Shown piece after piece: positions 26,924-37,485 of a stretch of 46,253 nucleotides of DNA. The notes beneath the pieces were generated by a model. The model saw only the letters and a program-made list of their open reading frames with translations. It did not search any database and was not told where the DNA came from. Numbering within the stretch: position 1 is the stretch's first letter; each line of letters opens with the position of its first letter. Origin of the DNA: Thiomicrorhabdus sp. (lineage in GTDB: Bacteria > Pseudomonadota > Gammaproteobacteria > Thiomicrospirales > Thiomicrospiraceae); NCBI GenBank assembly GCA_006222135.1, contig VCMI01000040.1, positions 16 to 46,268 of the forward strand, given 5' to 3'. The position numbers were made by a program, and so were the translations under genes.

Positions 26924-28256
26924 ATGCAGAGTAAGAAAAAATACTTTGGAACGGATGGAATTCGGAATCGCGTCGGTCAGGGAATGATTCGTCCAGATCA
27001 GGTGTTAAAGCTTGGTTGGGCCACCGGCAAGGTCATGCGTGAGCGTGGTGAGAAAACGGTCATGATAGGCAAGGATACGCGTATTTCTGGCTACATGTTT
27101 GAGTCAGCTCTGGAGTCAGGTTTTATTGCTGCGGGTATTGATGTATTGCTGCTAGGCCCTATGCCAACGCCAGCGGTTGCTTATCTAACTCAAACCTTTC
27201 GTGCCGATGCCGGTATCGTGATAAGTGCATCGCATAATCCTCATTATGATAATGGCATTAAGTTTTTTCGGCCGCGGGGAAAAAAATCAGTGACCAGATT
27301 GAGCTAGCGGTTGAAGCCGCCTTTGAATTAGATATTGTAGTTGTCCCCTCGGAAGAGTTGGGGAAGGCGCGTCGAATAGAAGATGCGGCCGGTCGTTATA
27401 TAGAATTTTGTAAAAGTACTTTTCATGGCAAGCACAAGCTGGATGGCTATAAAATTGTAATAGATTGTTCACATGGTGCGACCTATCATATTGGTCCACA
27501 TGTATTTGCTGAATTGGGTGCTGAAGTGATTACCATTGGTGCTGAGCCTAATGGCGTTAATATCAATCAGGATTGTGGCGCAACTCATCTCGATCTGCTG
27601 CAGAAAACAGTCGTAGAAGAAGGTGCTGATCTTGGGATAGCATTCGATGGAGATGGCGACCGGGTCATGATGGTTGATGAACAGGGTGGTATTGTTGATG
27701 GTGATATTATTTTGTATATATTGGCGACCGTGTTACGTAATGATGTAACGGGTGTTGTCGGGACTGTGATGAGTAATTTGGGCGTAGAGAATGCTCTTAA
27801 GGCCGTTGGGATTGATTTACATCGTACCAATGTCGGTGATCGCTATGTCATGGAGCGACTGGTCGAAAATAAGTGGCTCTATGGTGCAGAACCTTCTGGG
27901 CATGTTCTTTGTTTAGATAAGACGACCACAGGTGATGGGATTGTTGCAGCGTTGCAAGTTCTAACGGCCATAGTGCAGTCGGGTAAAAGTTTATTAGAGT
28001 TATCATCTGTTGTTGAGATGTATCCTCAGGTATTAAAGAATATTAGAGTCGAGAGCGCGCTTGGATTGAATGAGAACGTTCCACTTAAAGAAAAGTAACC
28101 GAACTTGAAGGTTTAATGGGAAGTGAAGGTCGAATTTTGATTCGTGCTTCAGGAACCGAGCCTTTAATTCGAGTCATGGTTGAGGGTAAAGAGGCTGATT
28201 TAGTAGAATCAGTCGCTGAACTGTTAGCTAATTTGGTTAAATCAGAATTTTCGTAA
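26924..28256 (+). CDS. glmM: Phosphoglucosamine mutase, two -1 frameshifts
   Basis: It interconverts glucosamine 6- and 1-phosphate for UDP-GlcNAc and peptidoglycan. The first part has [13 protein letters not shown] and the phosphoserine loop [17 protein letters not shown]. The frame breaks in the A7 run at 27280-27286 (one more A gives [16 protein letters not shown]). The middle part has the metal loop [15 protein letters not shown] and the sugar loop [11 protein letters not shown] second break is in the A4 run at 28091-28094; one more A leads to the C-terminal phosphate-binding segment [20 protein letters not shown] and a stop at 28254-28256. The restored length is about 444 residues, the family norm. 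As glmM is essential, two real frameshifts are implausible. Confidence 0.92.
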
Positions 28257-28323
28257 AATTTCAATATTGTTTTAATTGAAGAAAACGCTAATATTGTGAA
28301 AACTTTGTGTCGGAGAATATCAG

Positions 28324-29082
28324 GTGAGAAAACCATTTGTAGCAGGGAACTGGAAAATGCACGGTTCAAAGGCTTCTATTTTAAGTTTAGTCACAGGACT
28401 AAATGCGAAATCAAGCGAGGTTAGTGGTGTTGATATTGCAATTTGCCCACCAACGATTTACATAGACTATACAAGCCGTTGTTTGTCTGCGGATAATATT
28501 TCTATCGGTGGGCAAAATATCGCTGAAGAGCCGAATCAAGGTGCTTTTACAGGTGAAGCATCTGTTGAGATGCTTAAAGATTTAGGGTGTCAGTATGTCA
28601 TTTTAGGGCATTCTGAACGCCGTACGATTTATGACGAAACAGATGCGCAGGTTGCACAGAAAGTTAAAGTCGCAATGAAGGCCGGTGTTACTCCTATCTT
28701 ATGTATAGGTGAAACCCTTGAAGAACGCGAGTCAGGCGTTATGGAATCCGTTATTGCAACACAACTTAAAGCCGTGCTTGATGTTGTGGGTATCGCTGCG
28801 TTTGAAAATGTAGTGATTGCCTATGAGCCTATCTGGGCGATTGGTACCGGTGTTACAGCTTCTCCTGAGCAAGCTCAAGAAGTTCACGCGTTTATTCGCT
28901 CTGAATTGGCTGCTTTAGATTCAGCGGTTGCTGAAAAAGTCATTATTCAGTACGGTGGCAGTGTTAAGCCTGGTAATGCAGTAGAACTCTTTGGTCAGCC
29001 TGATATTGATGGTGGCTTAATTGGTGGGGCATCTTTGGATGCAAATGATTTTATGGAAATTTGTAAAGCGGCAGGTGTGTAA
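28324..29082 (+). CDS. tpiA: Triosephosphate isomerase
   Basis: 252 residues from a GTG start ([14 protein letters not shown] is the standard N-terminus, with the catalytic Lys). The electrophilic His is in ILGHSERR, the base Glu in [11 protein letters not shown], and GGSVKPGNA plus GGLIGGASL bind phosphate. It interconverts dihydroxyacetone phosphate and glyceraldehyde 3-phosphate. The stop overlaps the secG start (TAATG), so the two genes are coupled, as in many Gammaproteobacteria. Confidence 0.97.
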   Translation: MRKPFVAGNWKMHGSKASILSLVTGLNAKSSEVSGVDIAICPPTIYIDYTSRCLSADNISIGGQNIAEEPNQGAFTGEASVEMLKDLGCQYVILGHSERRTIYDETDAQVAQKVKVAMKAGVTPILCIGETLEERESGVMESVIATQLKAVLDVVGIAAFENVVIAYEPIWAIGTGVTASPEQAQEVHAFIRSELAALDSAVAEKVIIQYGGSVKPGNAVELFGQPDIDGGLIGGASLDANDFMEICKAAGV

Positions 29083-29405
29083 TGTTTGAAATAGTTTTAA
29101 CGATTCATTTAATTATAGCGTTCCTTCTTATTGTGTTGGTTCTTATTCAACATGGTAAGGGTGCGGATGCAGGTGCCAATTTTGGCGGTGGTGGTTCTTC
29201 TTCTTCTCAGTCTGTATTTGGTAGTGGTGGTTCAGGGTCATTCTTGTCTAGAATGACGGCTATTGTTGCAACCATTTTCTTTGTGACAAGTTTAACCTTG
29301 GCTTATATCGGAAGTCAGAAAGCGAAAGGCTACCAAAGTGTGGCTAAAGAAGCTGCGGCAGCGGCTGTTGTTGAACCAACTGATGTGCCTGTTATTCCAA
29401 ACTAA
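29082..29405 (+). CDS. secG: Preprotein translocase subunit SecG
   Basis: 107 residues with two transmembrane helices (about 3-22 and 52-74) joined by a Gly/Ser-rich loop containing the signature [21 protein letters not shown]. It supports SecYE-dependent export. The C-terminus is Ala/Val-rich and short. tRNA-Leu(GAG) follows directly, just as secG-leuU in Escherichia coli. Confidence 0.95.
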   Translation: MFEIVLTIHLIIAFLLIVLVLIQHGKGADAGANFGGGGSSSSQSVFGSGGSGSFLSRMTAIVATIFFVTSLTLAYIGSQKAKGYQSVAKEAAAAAVVEPTDVPVIPN

Positions 29406-29457
29406 AGTAACAAACTAATATTCGAATTCAGTTTTTTAAACTGGATTCAATTTATAT

Positions 29458-29542
29458 GCCGATGTGGTGAAATTGGTAGACACGCTACCTTGAGGGGGTA
29501 GTGGCGCAAGCTGTGCCGGTTCGAGTCCGGCCATCGGCACCA
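29458..29542 (+). tRNA. tRNA-Leu (anticodon GAG)
   Basis: 85 bases with a long variable arm, acceptor GCCGATG/CATCGGC, anticodon loop TTGAGGG (GAG), T-arm GGTTCGAGTCC and encoded CCA. The long variable arm and the A73 discriminator base fit Leu. It lies between secG and nuoA, as in many relatives. Confidence 0.97.
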
Positions 29543-29551
29543 TATTTAGAT

Positions 29552-29599
29552 CTATTGCTAAGTTGCAGTAGTTCAATCTCTATTGCAAAGTTGCCGTAG
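29552..29599 (+). repeat. Pair of 20-bp direct repeats in the nuoA leader
   Basis: CTATTGCTAAGTTGCAGTAG (29552-29571) and CTATTGCAAAGTTGCCGTAG (29580-29599) differ at two positions and are 28 bases apart, between tRNA-Leu and nuoA. They may be a regulator site pair or a small duplication. Confidence 0.65.
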
Positions 29600-29630
29600 A
29601 TTAATTTAAAGCTAGACGAGGTGTGTAGCA

Positions 29631-29987
29631 ATGCTAGAAAACTATCTTCCAGTCCTAGTTTTTATCGTGCTAGGAACTATGTTTGGTGTAGGGCCTATCC
29701 TGATTGGGTATTTACTCGGTCCACAAAAGCCAGATGCAGAGAAAAACTCTCCATATGAGTGTGGGTTTGAAGCCTTTGAAGATTCACGCATGAAGTTTGA
29801 CGTGCGATTTTATCTGGTAGCAATTTTATTCATTATTTTTGATTTAGAAATTGCATTTCTGTTTCCTTGGGCGCTTGCGCTTGAAGAAGTAGGAACTTTT
29901 GGTTTGCTGGCAATGGGAGTTTTCTTAGCTCTGTTGGTGGTTGGTTTTATTTACGAGTGGAGAAAGGGAGCGCTTGAATGGGAGTAG
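29631..29987 (+). CDS. nuoA: NADH-quinone oxidoreductase subunit A
   Basis: 118 residues with three transmembrane helices. The signature [44 protein letters not shown] is nearly invariant in NuoA, with the conserved Cys-loop near the quinone site and the Asp/Glu residues of the membrane arm junction. First gene of the 14-gene complex I operon, and it overlaps nuoB by 10 bases. Confidence 0.97.
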   Translation: MLENYLPVLVFIVLGTMFGVGPILIGYLLGPQKPDAEKNSPYECGFEAFEDSRMKFDVRFYLVAILFIIFDLEIAFLFPWALALEEVGTFGLLAMGVFLALLVVGFIYEWRKGALEWE

Positions 29988-30454
29988 AAGGCGTTTTAAA
30001 AGAAGGGATTGTCACGACGTCTGCGGATAAGCTGATTAACTGGGCAAGAACAGGTTCTTTGTGGCCTATGACGTTTGGTTTGGCTTGTTGCGCGGTTGAG
30101 ATGATGCATGCTGGTGCTTCTCGTTATGATTTGGATAGATTCGGTATTATATTCCGTCCAAGTCCTCGTCAGTCTGATGTTATGGTCGTTGCAGGTACTC
30201 TAGTGAATAAGATGGCACCTGCATTACGTAAAGTCTACGATCAGATGGCTGAGCCTCGTTGGGTTATCTCAATGGGTTCTTGCGCCAATGGCGGTGGTTA
30301 TTACCATTATTCCTATTCCGTTGTTCGTGGTTGTGATCGTATTGTTCCGGTTGATGTTTATGTCCCGGGCTGTCCTCCAACTGCAGAAGCATTGTTATAC
30401 GGCATTATTCAGTTACAGAATAAAATTAAACGCACCAATACCATTGCTCGATAG
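29978..30454 (+). CDS. nuoB: NADH-quinone oxidoreductase subunit B
   Basis: 158 residues. It carries cluster N2, the last [4Fe-4S] before quinone: the ligands are the paired Cys in [10 protein letters not shown], the Cys in [12 protein letters not shown] and the one in [12 protein letters not shown]. Peripheral arm subunit at the quinone pocket together with NuoD. Starts within the nuoA end. Confidence 0.97.
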   Translation: MGVEGVLKEGIVTTSADKLINWARTGSLWPMTFGLACCAVEMMHAGASRYDLDRFGIIFRPSPRQSDVMVVAGTLVNKMAPALRKVYDQMAEPRWVISMGSCANGGGYYHYSYSVVRGCDRIVPVDVYVPGCPPTAEALLYGIIQLQNKIKRTNTIAR

Positions 30455-30500
30455 AGCCTTGGTTCTTCATTGGCGAAATAAGCGATAAAGTAGTTTTACT

Positions 30501-31154
30501 ATGAAACAGTCAGTATTAGATTTACAAAAGAAAGTTAACCAAGTCCTTGGTGATGATGTCGTGTCATCTACTCTTGCCTTAGGTGAGCTCACTATCGAAT
30601 TGTCGCCATCAAAAGCATTGGCCGCATTCACTCTTCTAAAAGAACAGCTTGGTTTTGAACAGCTAATGGATCTTTGTGGTGTTGATTACTTAGATTACGG
30701 CCAAGCGAATTGGGAAACCATGACGGCCGTAAATAGTGGTTTCAGTCGTGGTGTTTTCGATTTTGCGGAAGATAACGAGGATGAGTCTTTAGATATTGAA
30801 CGCCGTTTTGCGGTGGTCTATCATCTATTGTCGATACAGCATAACTTAAGAATTCGTGTCAAAGTCTTTCCAGAAACAACACAGATGCCGACTGTTGATA
30901 GTGTCATTGATGTTTGGAATTGTGCTAATTGGTTTGAGCGTGAAGCGTTCGATATGTTTGGGATTTTGTTCAAAAACCATCCTGATTTACGCCGTCTTTT
31001 GACAGATTACGGTTTTATTGGCCATCCATTAAGAAAAGACTTTCCATTGACTGGACATGTGCAAGTGCGTTATGACGCAGAAAAGAAACGTGTTATCTAT
31101 GAACCTGTCACGATTGAAAACAGAATCAATGTGCCACGAGTGATTCGTAAATAA
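30501..31154 (+). CDS. nuoC: NADH-quinone oxidoreductase subunit C
   Basis: 217 residues, the 30-kDa subunit of the peripheral arm. Typical blocks are MDLCGVDYLDY, FAVVYHLLSIQHNLRIRVKVF, and the family signature NWFEREAFDMFGILFKNHPDLRRLLTDYGFIGHPLRKDFPLTG. It is a separate gene here, unlike the nuoCD fusion of enterobacteria. 46 bases after nuoB. Confidence 0.97.
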   Translation: MKQSVLDLQKKVNQVLGDDVVSSTLALGELTIELSPSKALAAFTLLKEQLGFEQLMDLCGVDYLDYGQANWETMTAVNSGFSRGVFDFAEDNEDESLDIERRFAVVYHLLSIQHNLRIRVKVFPETTQMPTVDSVIDVWNCANWFEREAFDMFGILFKNHPDLRRLLTDYGFIGHPLRKDFPLTGHVQVRYDAEKKRVIYEPVTIENRINVPRVIRK

Positions 31155-31184
31155 TCACCTTTAAAGTGTAATTAGGAATAAGTA

Positions 31185-32438
31185 ATGCCTGAAATTCGTA
31201 ACTATACCCTCAACTTCGGTCCTCAGCACCCATCTGCGCATGGTGTGCTACGTTTGGTACTAGAGTTGGACGGTGAAACTATTGTTCGTTCTGATCCTCA
31301 TATCGGTCTGTTGCACCGTGGAACAGAAAAACTTGTTGAATATAAGCCTTACAACCAATCTATTGGTTACATGGATCGTTTAGATTACGTCTCTATGATG
31401 TGTAATGAGCATGCCTATGTGATGGCGATTGAAAAGATGCTTGAACTTGAAATTCCTGAGCGAGCTCAATATATTCGAGTTATGTTTGATGAGATAACTC
31501 GAGTGCTTAATCATTTGATGTGGTTAGGTGCGCATGCACTTGATATCGGAGCCATGACCGTCTTTCTTTATGCCTTCCGTGAGCGTGAAGATTTGATGGA
31601 TTGTTATGAAGCGGTTTCAGGCGCGCGCATGCATGCAACGTATTACCGTCCAGGTGGCGTCTATCGCGACCTACCTGAGACGATGCCAAAGCATGAAAAA
31701 TCAAAATGGAATTCCGATAAAAAACTAGATGAGTTAAATGAAACTCGTGAAGGTTCATTGCTTGATTTTATCGATGCTTTTACGGATCGTTTTCCGGGTT
31801 ACATTGATGAGTACGAAACATTGTTAACAGATAACCGTATTTGGAAACAGCGTACCGTTGATATTGGCATTGTTTCACCAGAACGGGCATTACAGCTTGG
31901 CTTTACTGGACCGATGTTACGTGGTTCAGGCGTTGAGTGGGATTTGCGTAAGAAGCAACCTTATGAAGTTTATGACAAGCTTGATTTCGATATTCCAGTG
32001 GGCGTCGGTGGTGATTGTTACGATCGTTATTTAGTCCGTATTGCAGAAATGCGAGAGTCCAATAAGATTATTAAACAGTGTGTCGATTGGTTAAAAGCCA
32101 ATCCTGGTGCGGTCATGTCAGACGACCATAAGGTAACACCTCCTTCGCGAGAAGATGCAAAATCGAGTATGGAAGCGTTGATTCACCACTTTAAGCTTTA
32201 TACCGAAGGTTACACGGTGCCTGAAAATGAAATTTATGCTGCGGTAGAGCATCCAAAAGGTGAATTCGGTATCTATATGGTATCCGATGGTGCAAATAAG
32301 CCTTATCGCATGAAAGTTCGTGCCCCTGGTTTTGCGCATTTAGCATCACTTGATGAGATGGTCAAAGGCCATATGATTGCAGATGTGGTTTCCATTATTG
32401 GTACCCAAGATATTGTATTTGGAGAGGTAGATCGATGA
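31185..32438 (+). CDS. nuoD: NADH-quinone oxidoreductase subunit D
   Basis: 417 residues, the 49-kDa subunit related to [NiFe] hydrogenase large subunits. [21 protein letters not shown] holds the quinone-site His; [12 protein letters not shown] and the ending [14 protein letters not shown] are canonical. It lines the quinone cavity with NuoB. The stop overlaps the nuoE start by four bases. Confidence 0.97.
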   Translation: MPEIRNYTLNFGPQHPSAHGVLRLVLELDGETIVRSDPHIGLLHRGTEKLVEYKPYNQSIGYMDRLDYVSMMCNEHAYVMAIEKMLELEIPERAQYIRVMFDEITRVLNHLMWLGAHALDIGAMTVFLYAFREREDLMDCYEAVSGARMHATYYRPGGVYRDLPETMPKHEKSKWNSDKKLDELNETREGSLLDFIDAFTDRFPGYIDEYETLLTDNRIWKQRTVDIGIVSPERALQLGFTGPMLRGSGVEWDLRKKQPYEVYDKLDFDIPVGVGGDCYDRYLVRIAEMRESNKIIKQCVDWLKANPGAVMSDDHKVTPPSREDAKSSMEALIHHFKLYTEGYTVPENEIYAAVEHPKGEFGIYMVSDGANKPYRMKVRAPGFAHLASLDEMVKGHMIADVVSIIGTQDIVFGEVDR

Positions 32439-32941
32439 GTTCGACAACGACTAGTCCGGCAAACTTTATTCAAGGCGATGTTAAAGCACGTATTGATAAG
32501 TGGATTGCAAACTATCCAGAAGATCAAAAAAAGTCAGCGGTAATGTCGGCATTACGCATTGTTCAAGAGTGCCATAATGGTTATTTGACCAATGATTTAA
32601 TGAATCAAATTGCCGCTTATCTAGACATTTCTCGGATGGAAGTTTATGAAGTAGCGACCTTTTACGGTAACTATGAACATGCTCCTGTCGGTGAGATTAA
32701 GCTTTGTATCTGCAATAGTATTTCTTGTATGTTACGTGGTAACCAAGGTATTTATGATTATCTAGAGCAGAAGCTCGGTATCAAGCCTGGTCAAACAACA
32801 GCAGATGGCCGCTTTACAATCAAAAAGGTCGAGTGCCTAGGCGCTTGCGGCGGCGCACCGATGATGCAAGTCGGCAAAGATTACCACGAGAATTTAACAA
32901 ATCAATCGATTGATTTACTTCTAGCTGAATGGGAGAAATAG
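32435..32941 (+). CDS. nuoE: NADH-quinone oxidoreductase subunit E
   Basis: 168 residues of thioredoxin-like fold with the N1a [2Fe-2S] cluster: Cys ligands in [11 protein letters not shown] and [15 protein letters not shown]. Part of the NADH-dehydrogenase module with NuoF and NuoG. It abuts nuoF. Confidence 0.96.
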   Translation: MSSTTTSPANFIQGDVKARIDKWIANYPEDQKKSAVMSALRIVQECHNGYLTNDLMNQIAAYLDISRMEVYEVATFYGNYEHAPVGEIKLCICNSISCMLRGNQGIYDYLEQKLGIKPGQTTADGRFTIKKVECLGACGGAPMMQVGKDYHENLTNQSIDLLLAEWEK

Positions 32942-34222
32942 ATGGTCGAACAAAATGAAAACTGCTTCCGATTAAACCACCTCGAAAATTCGTGGGACAT
33001 AGACACTTATGTTGCCAATGGTGGTTATGAAGTCTGGAAAAAAGTATTGGCAGGCGAATTAGAACCTTCTGAAATCATAGAAGAGATTAAAACATCGAAT
33101 CTTCGTGGGCGTGGTGGAGCCGGTTTCCCAACGGGCTTGAAATGGAGTTTTATGAACCGTTTTGCACCTGGTCAGAAATACATTGTCTGTAATTCTGATG
33201 AAGGTGAGCCTGGAACCTTTAAAGACAGAGATATTATTCGTTATAACCCACATGCCTTAGTTGAAGGTATGGCGATTGCCGCTTATGTTATCGGTGCTTC
33301 AGCAGGTTATAACTATATACGTGGAGAGTTCTGGGAACCTTATCAGCGTTTTAATAATGCGATTAAGCAAGCGCGTGAAGCCGGTTTTTTAGGTAAAGAT
33401 TTACTCGGCTCTGGTTTTGATTTCGATCTGTTTACTCACTTGGGTGCAGGGGCTTATATTTGTGGCGAAGAAACAGCCCTGATTGAGTCTATCGAAGGCA
33501 AGAAAGGCCAGCCACGCTTTAAACCACCATTCCCTGCAAGTTTCGGCTTGTACGGTAAGCCAACCACGGTCAATAACACTGAAACCTTAGCGTCTATTCC
33601 TATGATTTTAGCTAAAGGTGGTGATTGGTTTAATGATTTAGGTGTGAATAACGCCGGTGGAACCAAATGTTACTCAGTGTCTGGACATGTTAATAATCCA
33701 GGGAACTTAGAAGTACGAATGGGAACATCATTTAAAGATTTATTAGAACTTTCGGGCGGTATTTGGAAAGGACGTCAACTCAAGGCGGTCATTCCAGGCG
33801 GTGCATCCACTGCCATTTTACCCGCTGCAAAAGCACTTGAAATGACCATGGATTATGATTCCATTGCGAAAGCAGGTTCGTTTTTAGGCGCGGGTTCGGT
33901 GATTATTATGGATGATCAAACAGACATCGTAAAAGTCATGCAGAACCTCAGTCACTTTTATTGGGATGAGTCTTGTGGTCAATGTACTCCTTGTCGAGAG
34001 GGCACCGGTTGGTTATACCGTGTTTTGACTCGTATTGTTGAAGGTAAGGGCAAACCCGAAGATATTCAGGCACTAAAGGATGTTTCCGGAAAAATCATGG
34101 GTAATGTTATTTGTGGTTTAGGAGATGCGGCTACGCTTGGCTTGACCAGTGCGCTTGAGCACTTTGAAGATGAATTTGTTCACTATATTGAACATGGATG
34201 CAGTATTTACGATCGTAGCTAA
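32942..34222 (+). CDS. nuoF: NADH-quinone oxidoreductase subunit F
   Basis: 426 residues, binding NADH, FMN and cluster N3. [18 protein letters not shown] is the FMN/NADH glycine-rich region, [16 protein letters not shown] the NADH-binding block, and [14 protein letters not shown] with the later [11 protein letters not shown] gives the four Cys of N3. NADH entry point of complex I. Followed by a 71-base gap with a hairpin. Confidence 0.97.
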   Translation: MVEQNENCFRLNHLENSWDIDTYVANGGYEVWKKVLAGELEPSEIIEEIKTSNLRGRGGAGFPTGLKWSFMNRFAPGQKYIVCNSDEGEPGTFKDRDIIRYNPHALVEGMAIAAYVIGASAGYNYIRGEFWEPYQRFNNAIKQAREAGFLGKDLLGSGFDFDLFTHLGAGAYICGEETALIESIEGKKGQPRFKPPFPASFGLYGKPTTVNNTETLASIPMILAKGGDWFNDLGVNNAGGTKCYSVSGHVNNPGNLEVRMGTSFKDLLELSGGIWKGRQLKAVIPGGASTAILPAAKALEMTMDYDSIAKAGSFLGAGSVIIMDDQTDIVKVMQNLSHFYWDESCGQCTPCREGTGWLYRVLTRIVEGKGKPEDIQALKDVSGKIMGNVICGLGDAATLGLTSALEHFEDEFVHYIEHGCSIYDRS

Positions 34223-34260
34223 TGATTCATACCACCCAGTGTCTGGGTAGTGTGAAACAT
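34222..34260 (+). other. Intra-operon hairpin between nuoF and nuoG
   Basis: Imperfect 18-bp stem (15 exact matches plus one G-T wobble) closing on the 6-bp inner stem ACCCAG/CTGGGT with the loop TGT. It begins at the nuoF stop codon. No U run follows, so a processing site, partial attenuator or 3'-end protector is more likely than a terminator. Confidence 0.5.
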
Positions 34261-34293
34261 TAGGTTCCATCAGAAAACTTAGGTTAAAGAATT

Positions 34294-36405
34294 ATGGTAA
34301 AAATTGAGATAAACGGACAACTGGTCGAAGCTCAAGAAGGTAGCATGCTCATTGATGTGGCTGATAACGCTCAGATTCAAATTACCCGTTTTTGTTACCA
34401 CAAGAAGCTATCAATTGCGGCAAACTGCCGCATGTGCCTTGTTGAAGTTGAAGGTGCTTGGAAAGCACTACCTGCTTGTGCCACTCCTGTCACTGATGGT
34501 ATGAAGGTACATACTAAATCAGCCAAAGCCATTTCGGCACAGAAGTCTGTCATGGAATTTTTGCTGATTAACCACCCACTTGATTGTCCTATTTGTGATC
34601 AAGGTGGTGAGTGCGAACTACAAGATGTGGCTATGGATTATGGCGATGATATTTCTCGTTATACAGAAGCAAAGCGAGTTGTCAGCGATGGCGATGCTGG
34701 ACCTTTAATTAAGACAGACATGACACGTTGTATTCACTGTACTCGTTGCGTTCGTTTCGGCCAAGAAGTAGCTGGGATGATGGAACTAGGAGCGACAGGT
34801 CGTAGTGAATGGATGGAAATCGGTACTTATATTGAGAAGTCTATTACCTCTGAGATGTCCGGTAATATGATTGATTTGTGCCCAGTAGGTGCTTTAACCT
34901 CTAAGCCCTATAGATATACAGCACGTGCTTGGGAACTTAAAGCCCATAATTCGATTTCGGCTCACGATAGCATGGGTTCTCACATTATTGTCCACGCAAA
35001 AAATAATGATGTAAAACGTGTCGTGCCTCGTGAGAATGAAGCGATTAACGAAGTTTGGTTATCTGATAGAGATCGTTTCGCATATGAAGGCATTAACTCT
35101 GATACGCGTTTAACGATGCCTATGATCAAACAGAATGGATCTTGGAATGTGGTTGATTGGGAAACGGCGCTTGAATTTACCGTTGCCGGTTTGCAAAAGG
35201 TTTTAGTCAATAGTCAAGATGTCGGTGTATTAGCGTCTGCGAACTCAACGTTGGAAGAGTTACATCTACTGCAAAAAATGGCTCGCGGTGTCGGCATTGA
35301 AAATATCGATTTCCGTCATCGTCAAGTAGATTTCGCTCTCGATAAAACTGGTTTTAATCTACCAACGCTGGCACATGATATCGCAGATGTTGAAACATTA
35401 GAGACAGTATTGATTGTCGGTTCTTACTTGAGAAAGGAATTGCCGATTCTGAACCACCGTATCCGTAAAGCGTTTTTAGAGGGTGCCAAAATTGCTGTCG
35501 TCAATCCAGTTAAGTTCGATTTTAACTATAAGATAACAGAGCCGAGTATCGAACCAGGAATGGTCTTTAACCTTGCTGGTATCGCTAAAGCGGTTCTTGA
35601 CAGCGCCGGCAAAAGTGACCAGGCCTGGTTGAATTCAATTCAACCGACTGATGAGCATATTGCAATTGCAACAATGCTTGTGGAGGCTAAAAAATCTAGC
35701 ATTATGTTAGGTCAGATCAGCCAAATGCATGAAGACTATACTGTTCTGCAAAAATTGGCTAGTATCATTGCTGAAAACAGCTCAACCACGCTCAATATTC
35801 TACCGTTAGCCGCGAATGAAGTCGGGGCTCACTTAGTTAACTTCCTACCTAAATCAGGTAAGAACAGTTCTCAAATGGTGAATGATGGCTTAAAAGCCTT
35901 TATTAATATGAATATTGAAGCTGAAGCCGATTTTACAGATGCTGATGCGGCCGTTAACGCGATGAAGAATGCCGAATTTGTGGTTAATTTAACGGCATTC
36001 GACAGCGATTTACAGCGTGAATATGCAGATGTCATGCTCCCCATCGCAACCTTTGCTGAAACGGCTGGAACTTACGTTAATGCCAATGGCATAAAGCAAT
36101 CATTCAAAATGTCTGTAGAACCACAAGGCGACGCGAAAGCCGCTTGGAAGGTAATGCGTGTTTTGGGTAATATGTTTGATATTGCTGGTTTTGATTACGT
36201 CCATACTAATGACGTGTTACGTGAAGTTCTAGACAATACCGCTGATAAGGTAGATTTTTCGGCTGTCATTAGCCAATTACCAACGGCTAACAACGACTCT
36301 AAAGTACAGATAGTGTCGCCGTATCAAGTGGATGCAGTTGTTAGAAGATCACCTTCATTACAAGCCACACCAGATGCTGATTCAGCCACTATGGGAAGAG
36401 GATAA
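34294..36405 (+). CDS. nuoG: NADH-quinone oxidoreductase subunit G
   Basis: 703 residues, shorter than the roughly 900 of enterobacteria but normal for the mitochondrial-like form. The N-terminal [2Fe-2S] ferredoxin domain (N1b: [17 protein letters not shown]...PACATPV) precedes the [18 protein letters not shown] block for N5 and the [16 protein letters not shown] Cys set for N4. A molybdopterin-enzyme-like domain without cofactor follows. The dispersed palindrome at 35618-35629 is read as DQAW in this poorly conserved C-terminal part. nuoH starts 5 bases later. Confidence 0.96.
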   Translation: MVKIEINGQLVEAQEGSMLIDVADNAQIQITRFCYHKKLSIAANCRMCLVEVEGAWKALPACATPVTDGMKVHTKSAKAISAQKSVMEFLLINHPLDCPICDQGGECELQDVAMDYGDDISRYTEAKRVVSDGDAGPLIKTDMTRCIHCTRCVRFGQEVAGMMELGATGRSEWMEIGTYIEKSITSEMSGNMIDLCPVGALTSKPYRYTARAWELKAHNSISAHDSMGSHIIVHAKNNDVKRVVPRENEAINEVWLSDRDRFAYEGINSDTRLTMPMIKQNGSWNVVDWETALEFTVAGLQKVLVNSQDVGVLASANSTLEELHLLQKMARGVGIENIDFRHRQVDFALDKTGFNLPTLAHDIADVETLETVLIVGSYLRKELPILNHRIRKAFLEGAKIAVVNPVKFDFNYKITEPSIEPGMVFNLAGIAKAVLDSAGKSDQAWLNSIQPTDEHIAIATMLVEAKKSSIMLGQISQMHEDYTVLQKLASIIAENSSTTLNILPLAANEVGAHLVNFLPKSGKNSSQMVNDGLKAFINMNIEAEADFTDADAAVNAMKNAEFVVNLTAFDSDLQREYADVMLPIATFAETAGTYVNANGIKQSFKMSVEPQGDAKAAWKVMRVLGNMFDIAGFDYVHTNDVLREVLDNTADKVDFSAVISQLPTANNDSKVQIVSPYQVDAVVRRSPSLQATPDADSATMGRG
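35618..35629. repeat. Dispersed palindrome copy inside nuoG (12 bp perfect)
   Basis: ACCAGGCCTGGT with left flank TG as in the 16-mer; the right flank is TG in place of CA, so the palindrome is only 12 bp here. Confidence 0.8.
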
Positions 36406-36410
36406 TACGG

Positions 36411-37472
36411 ATGTTTGAGACTCTCCAAGCTTTTTTATCAACCTTCCTATTCGAATGGTTGGCTATTCTAATGACTTTAGTCATTCAGGCAGTTGCTGTC
36501 GTGCTACCCATTATGTTGGTAGTTGCATGGTTGACCTATGCTGAACGTAAAGTGATTGGTTATATGCAGGCTCGTATGGGGCCCAACCGAGTAGGTTATT
36601 TTGGTTTAATGCAACCGATTGCGGATGCCATTAAATTAATGAATAAAGAGATCATCTTTCCGGATCAGGCCAATAAATTCCTATTTATCATTGCGCCTGT
36701 CTTAGCAATTGCTCCAGCCGTTGCGGCTTGGGCGGTGATTCCTTTTGCCGATGGCATGGTGGTAACCGATCTCAATGCGGGTGTTCTATACATCTTGGCC
36801 GTTTCATCGATATTGGTTTATGGCGTCATTATTGCGGGTTGGGCTTCTAACTCTAAGTATGCTTTTTTAGGTGCGATGCGTGGTGCTGCTCAGAAGATTT
36901 CATATGAAATTGCGATGGGTTTTGCACTGGTAACCGTATTAATGATTGCCGGCAGTATGAACCTCACTGAAATCGTCAAGGGTCAACAGGGCGGTATTTT
37001 TAATTGGTATTTATTACCATTGTTACCGATGTTTTTTGTCTACTTTATCTCTGGTTTAGCTGAAACGAACCGTACACCCTTTGATGTCGTTGAAGGGGAG
37101 GCTGAGATTGTTGCTGGTTTCCACGTTGATTACTCAGGTATGACATTCGGTATTTTCATGCTGGCTGAATACGCCATGATGATTCTAATCTCATTTATGA
37201 CCTCCATTATGTTTCTAGGAGGATGGTTATCGCCGTTTGAAGGCATTCCATATCTAGAAGCGGCTTTCGCTTGGGTGCCTCAATTAGGTTGGCTGGCTTT
37301 TAAAGTTTCTTTCTTATTATTCGTATTCATTTGGTTACGAGCGACTTTCCCAAGATACCGTTATGATCAACTAATGCGTTTGGGTTGGAAGGTACTTATT
37401 CCAGTGACAATCCTTTGGGTTTTTGTGGTCGGCGTTATGAAATACTTCGACTTCGGTCCTTGGTTTAATTAA
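36411..37472 (+). CDS. nuoH: NADH-quinone oxidoreductase subunit H
   Basis: 353 residues and about eight transmembrane helices; it joins the membrane and peripheral arms and forms the quinone entrance. [33 protein letters not shown] and the acidic loop [28 protein letters not shown] are diagnostic. Confidence 0.97.
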   Translation: MFETLQAFLSTFLFEWLAILMTLVIQAVAVVLPIMLVVAWLTYAERKVIGYMQARMGPNRVGYFGLMQPIADAIKLMNKEIIFPDQANKFLFIIAPVLAIAPAVAAWAVIPFADGMVVTDLNAGVLYILAVSSILVYGVIIAGWASNSKYAFLGAMRGAAQKISYEIAMGFALVTVLMIAGSMNLTEIVKGQQGGIFNWYLLPLLPMFFVYFISGLAETNRTPFDVVEGEAEIVAGFHVDYSGMTFGIFMLAEYAMMILISFMTSIMFLGGWLSPFEGIPYLEAAFAWVPQLGWLAFKVSFLLFVFIWLRATFPRYRYDQLMRLGWKVLIPVTILWVFVVGVMKYFDFGPWFN

Positions 37473-37485
37473 TTTAGAGGGTGAT

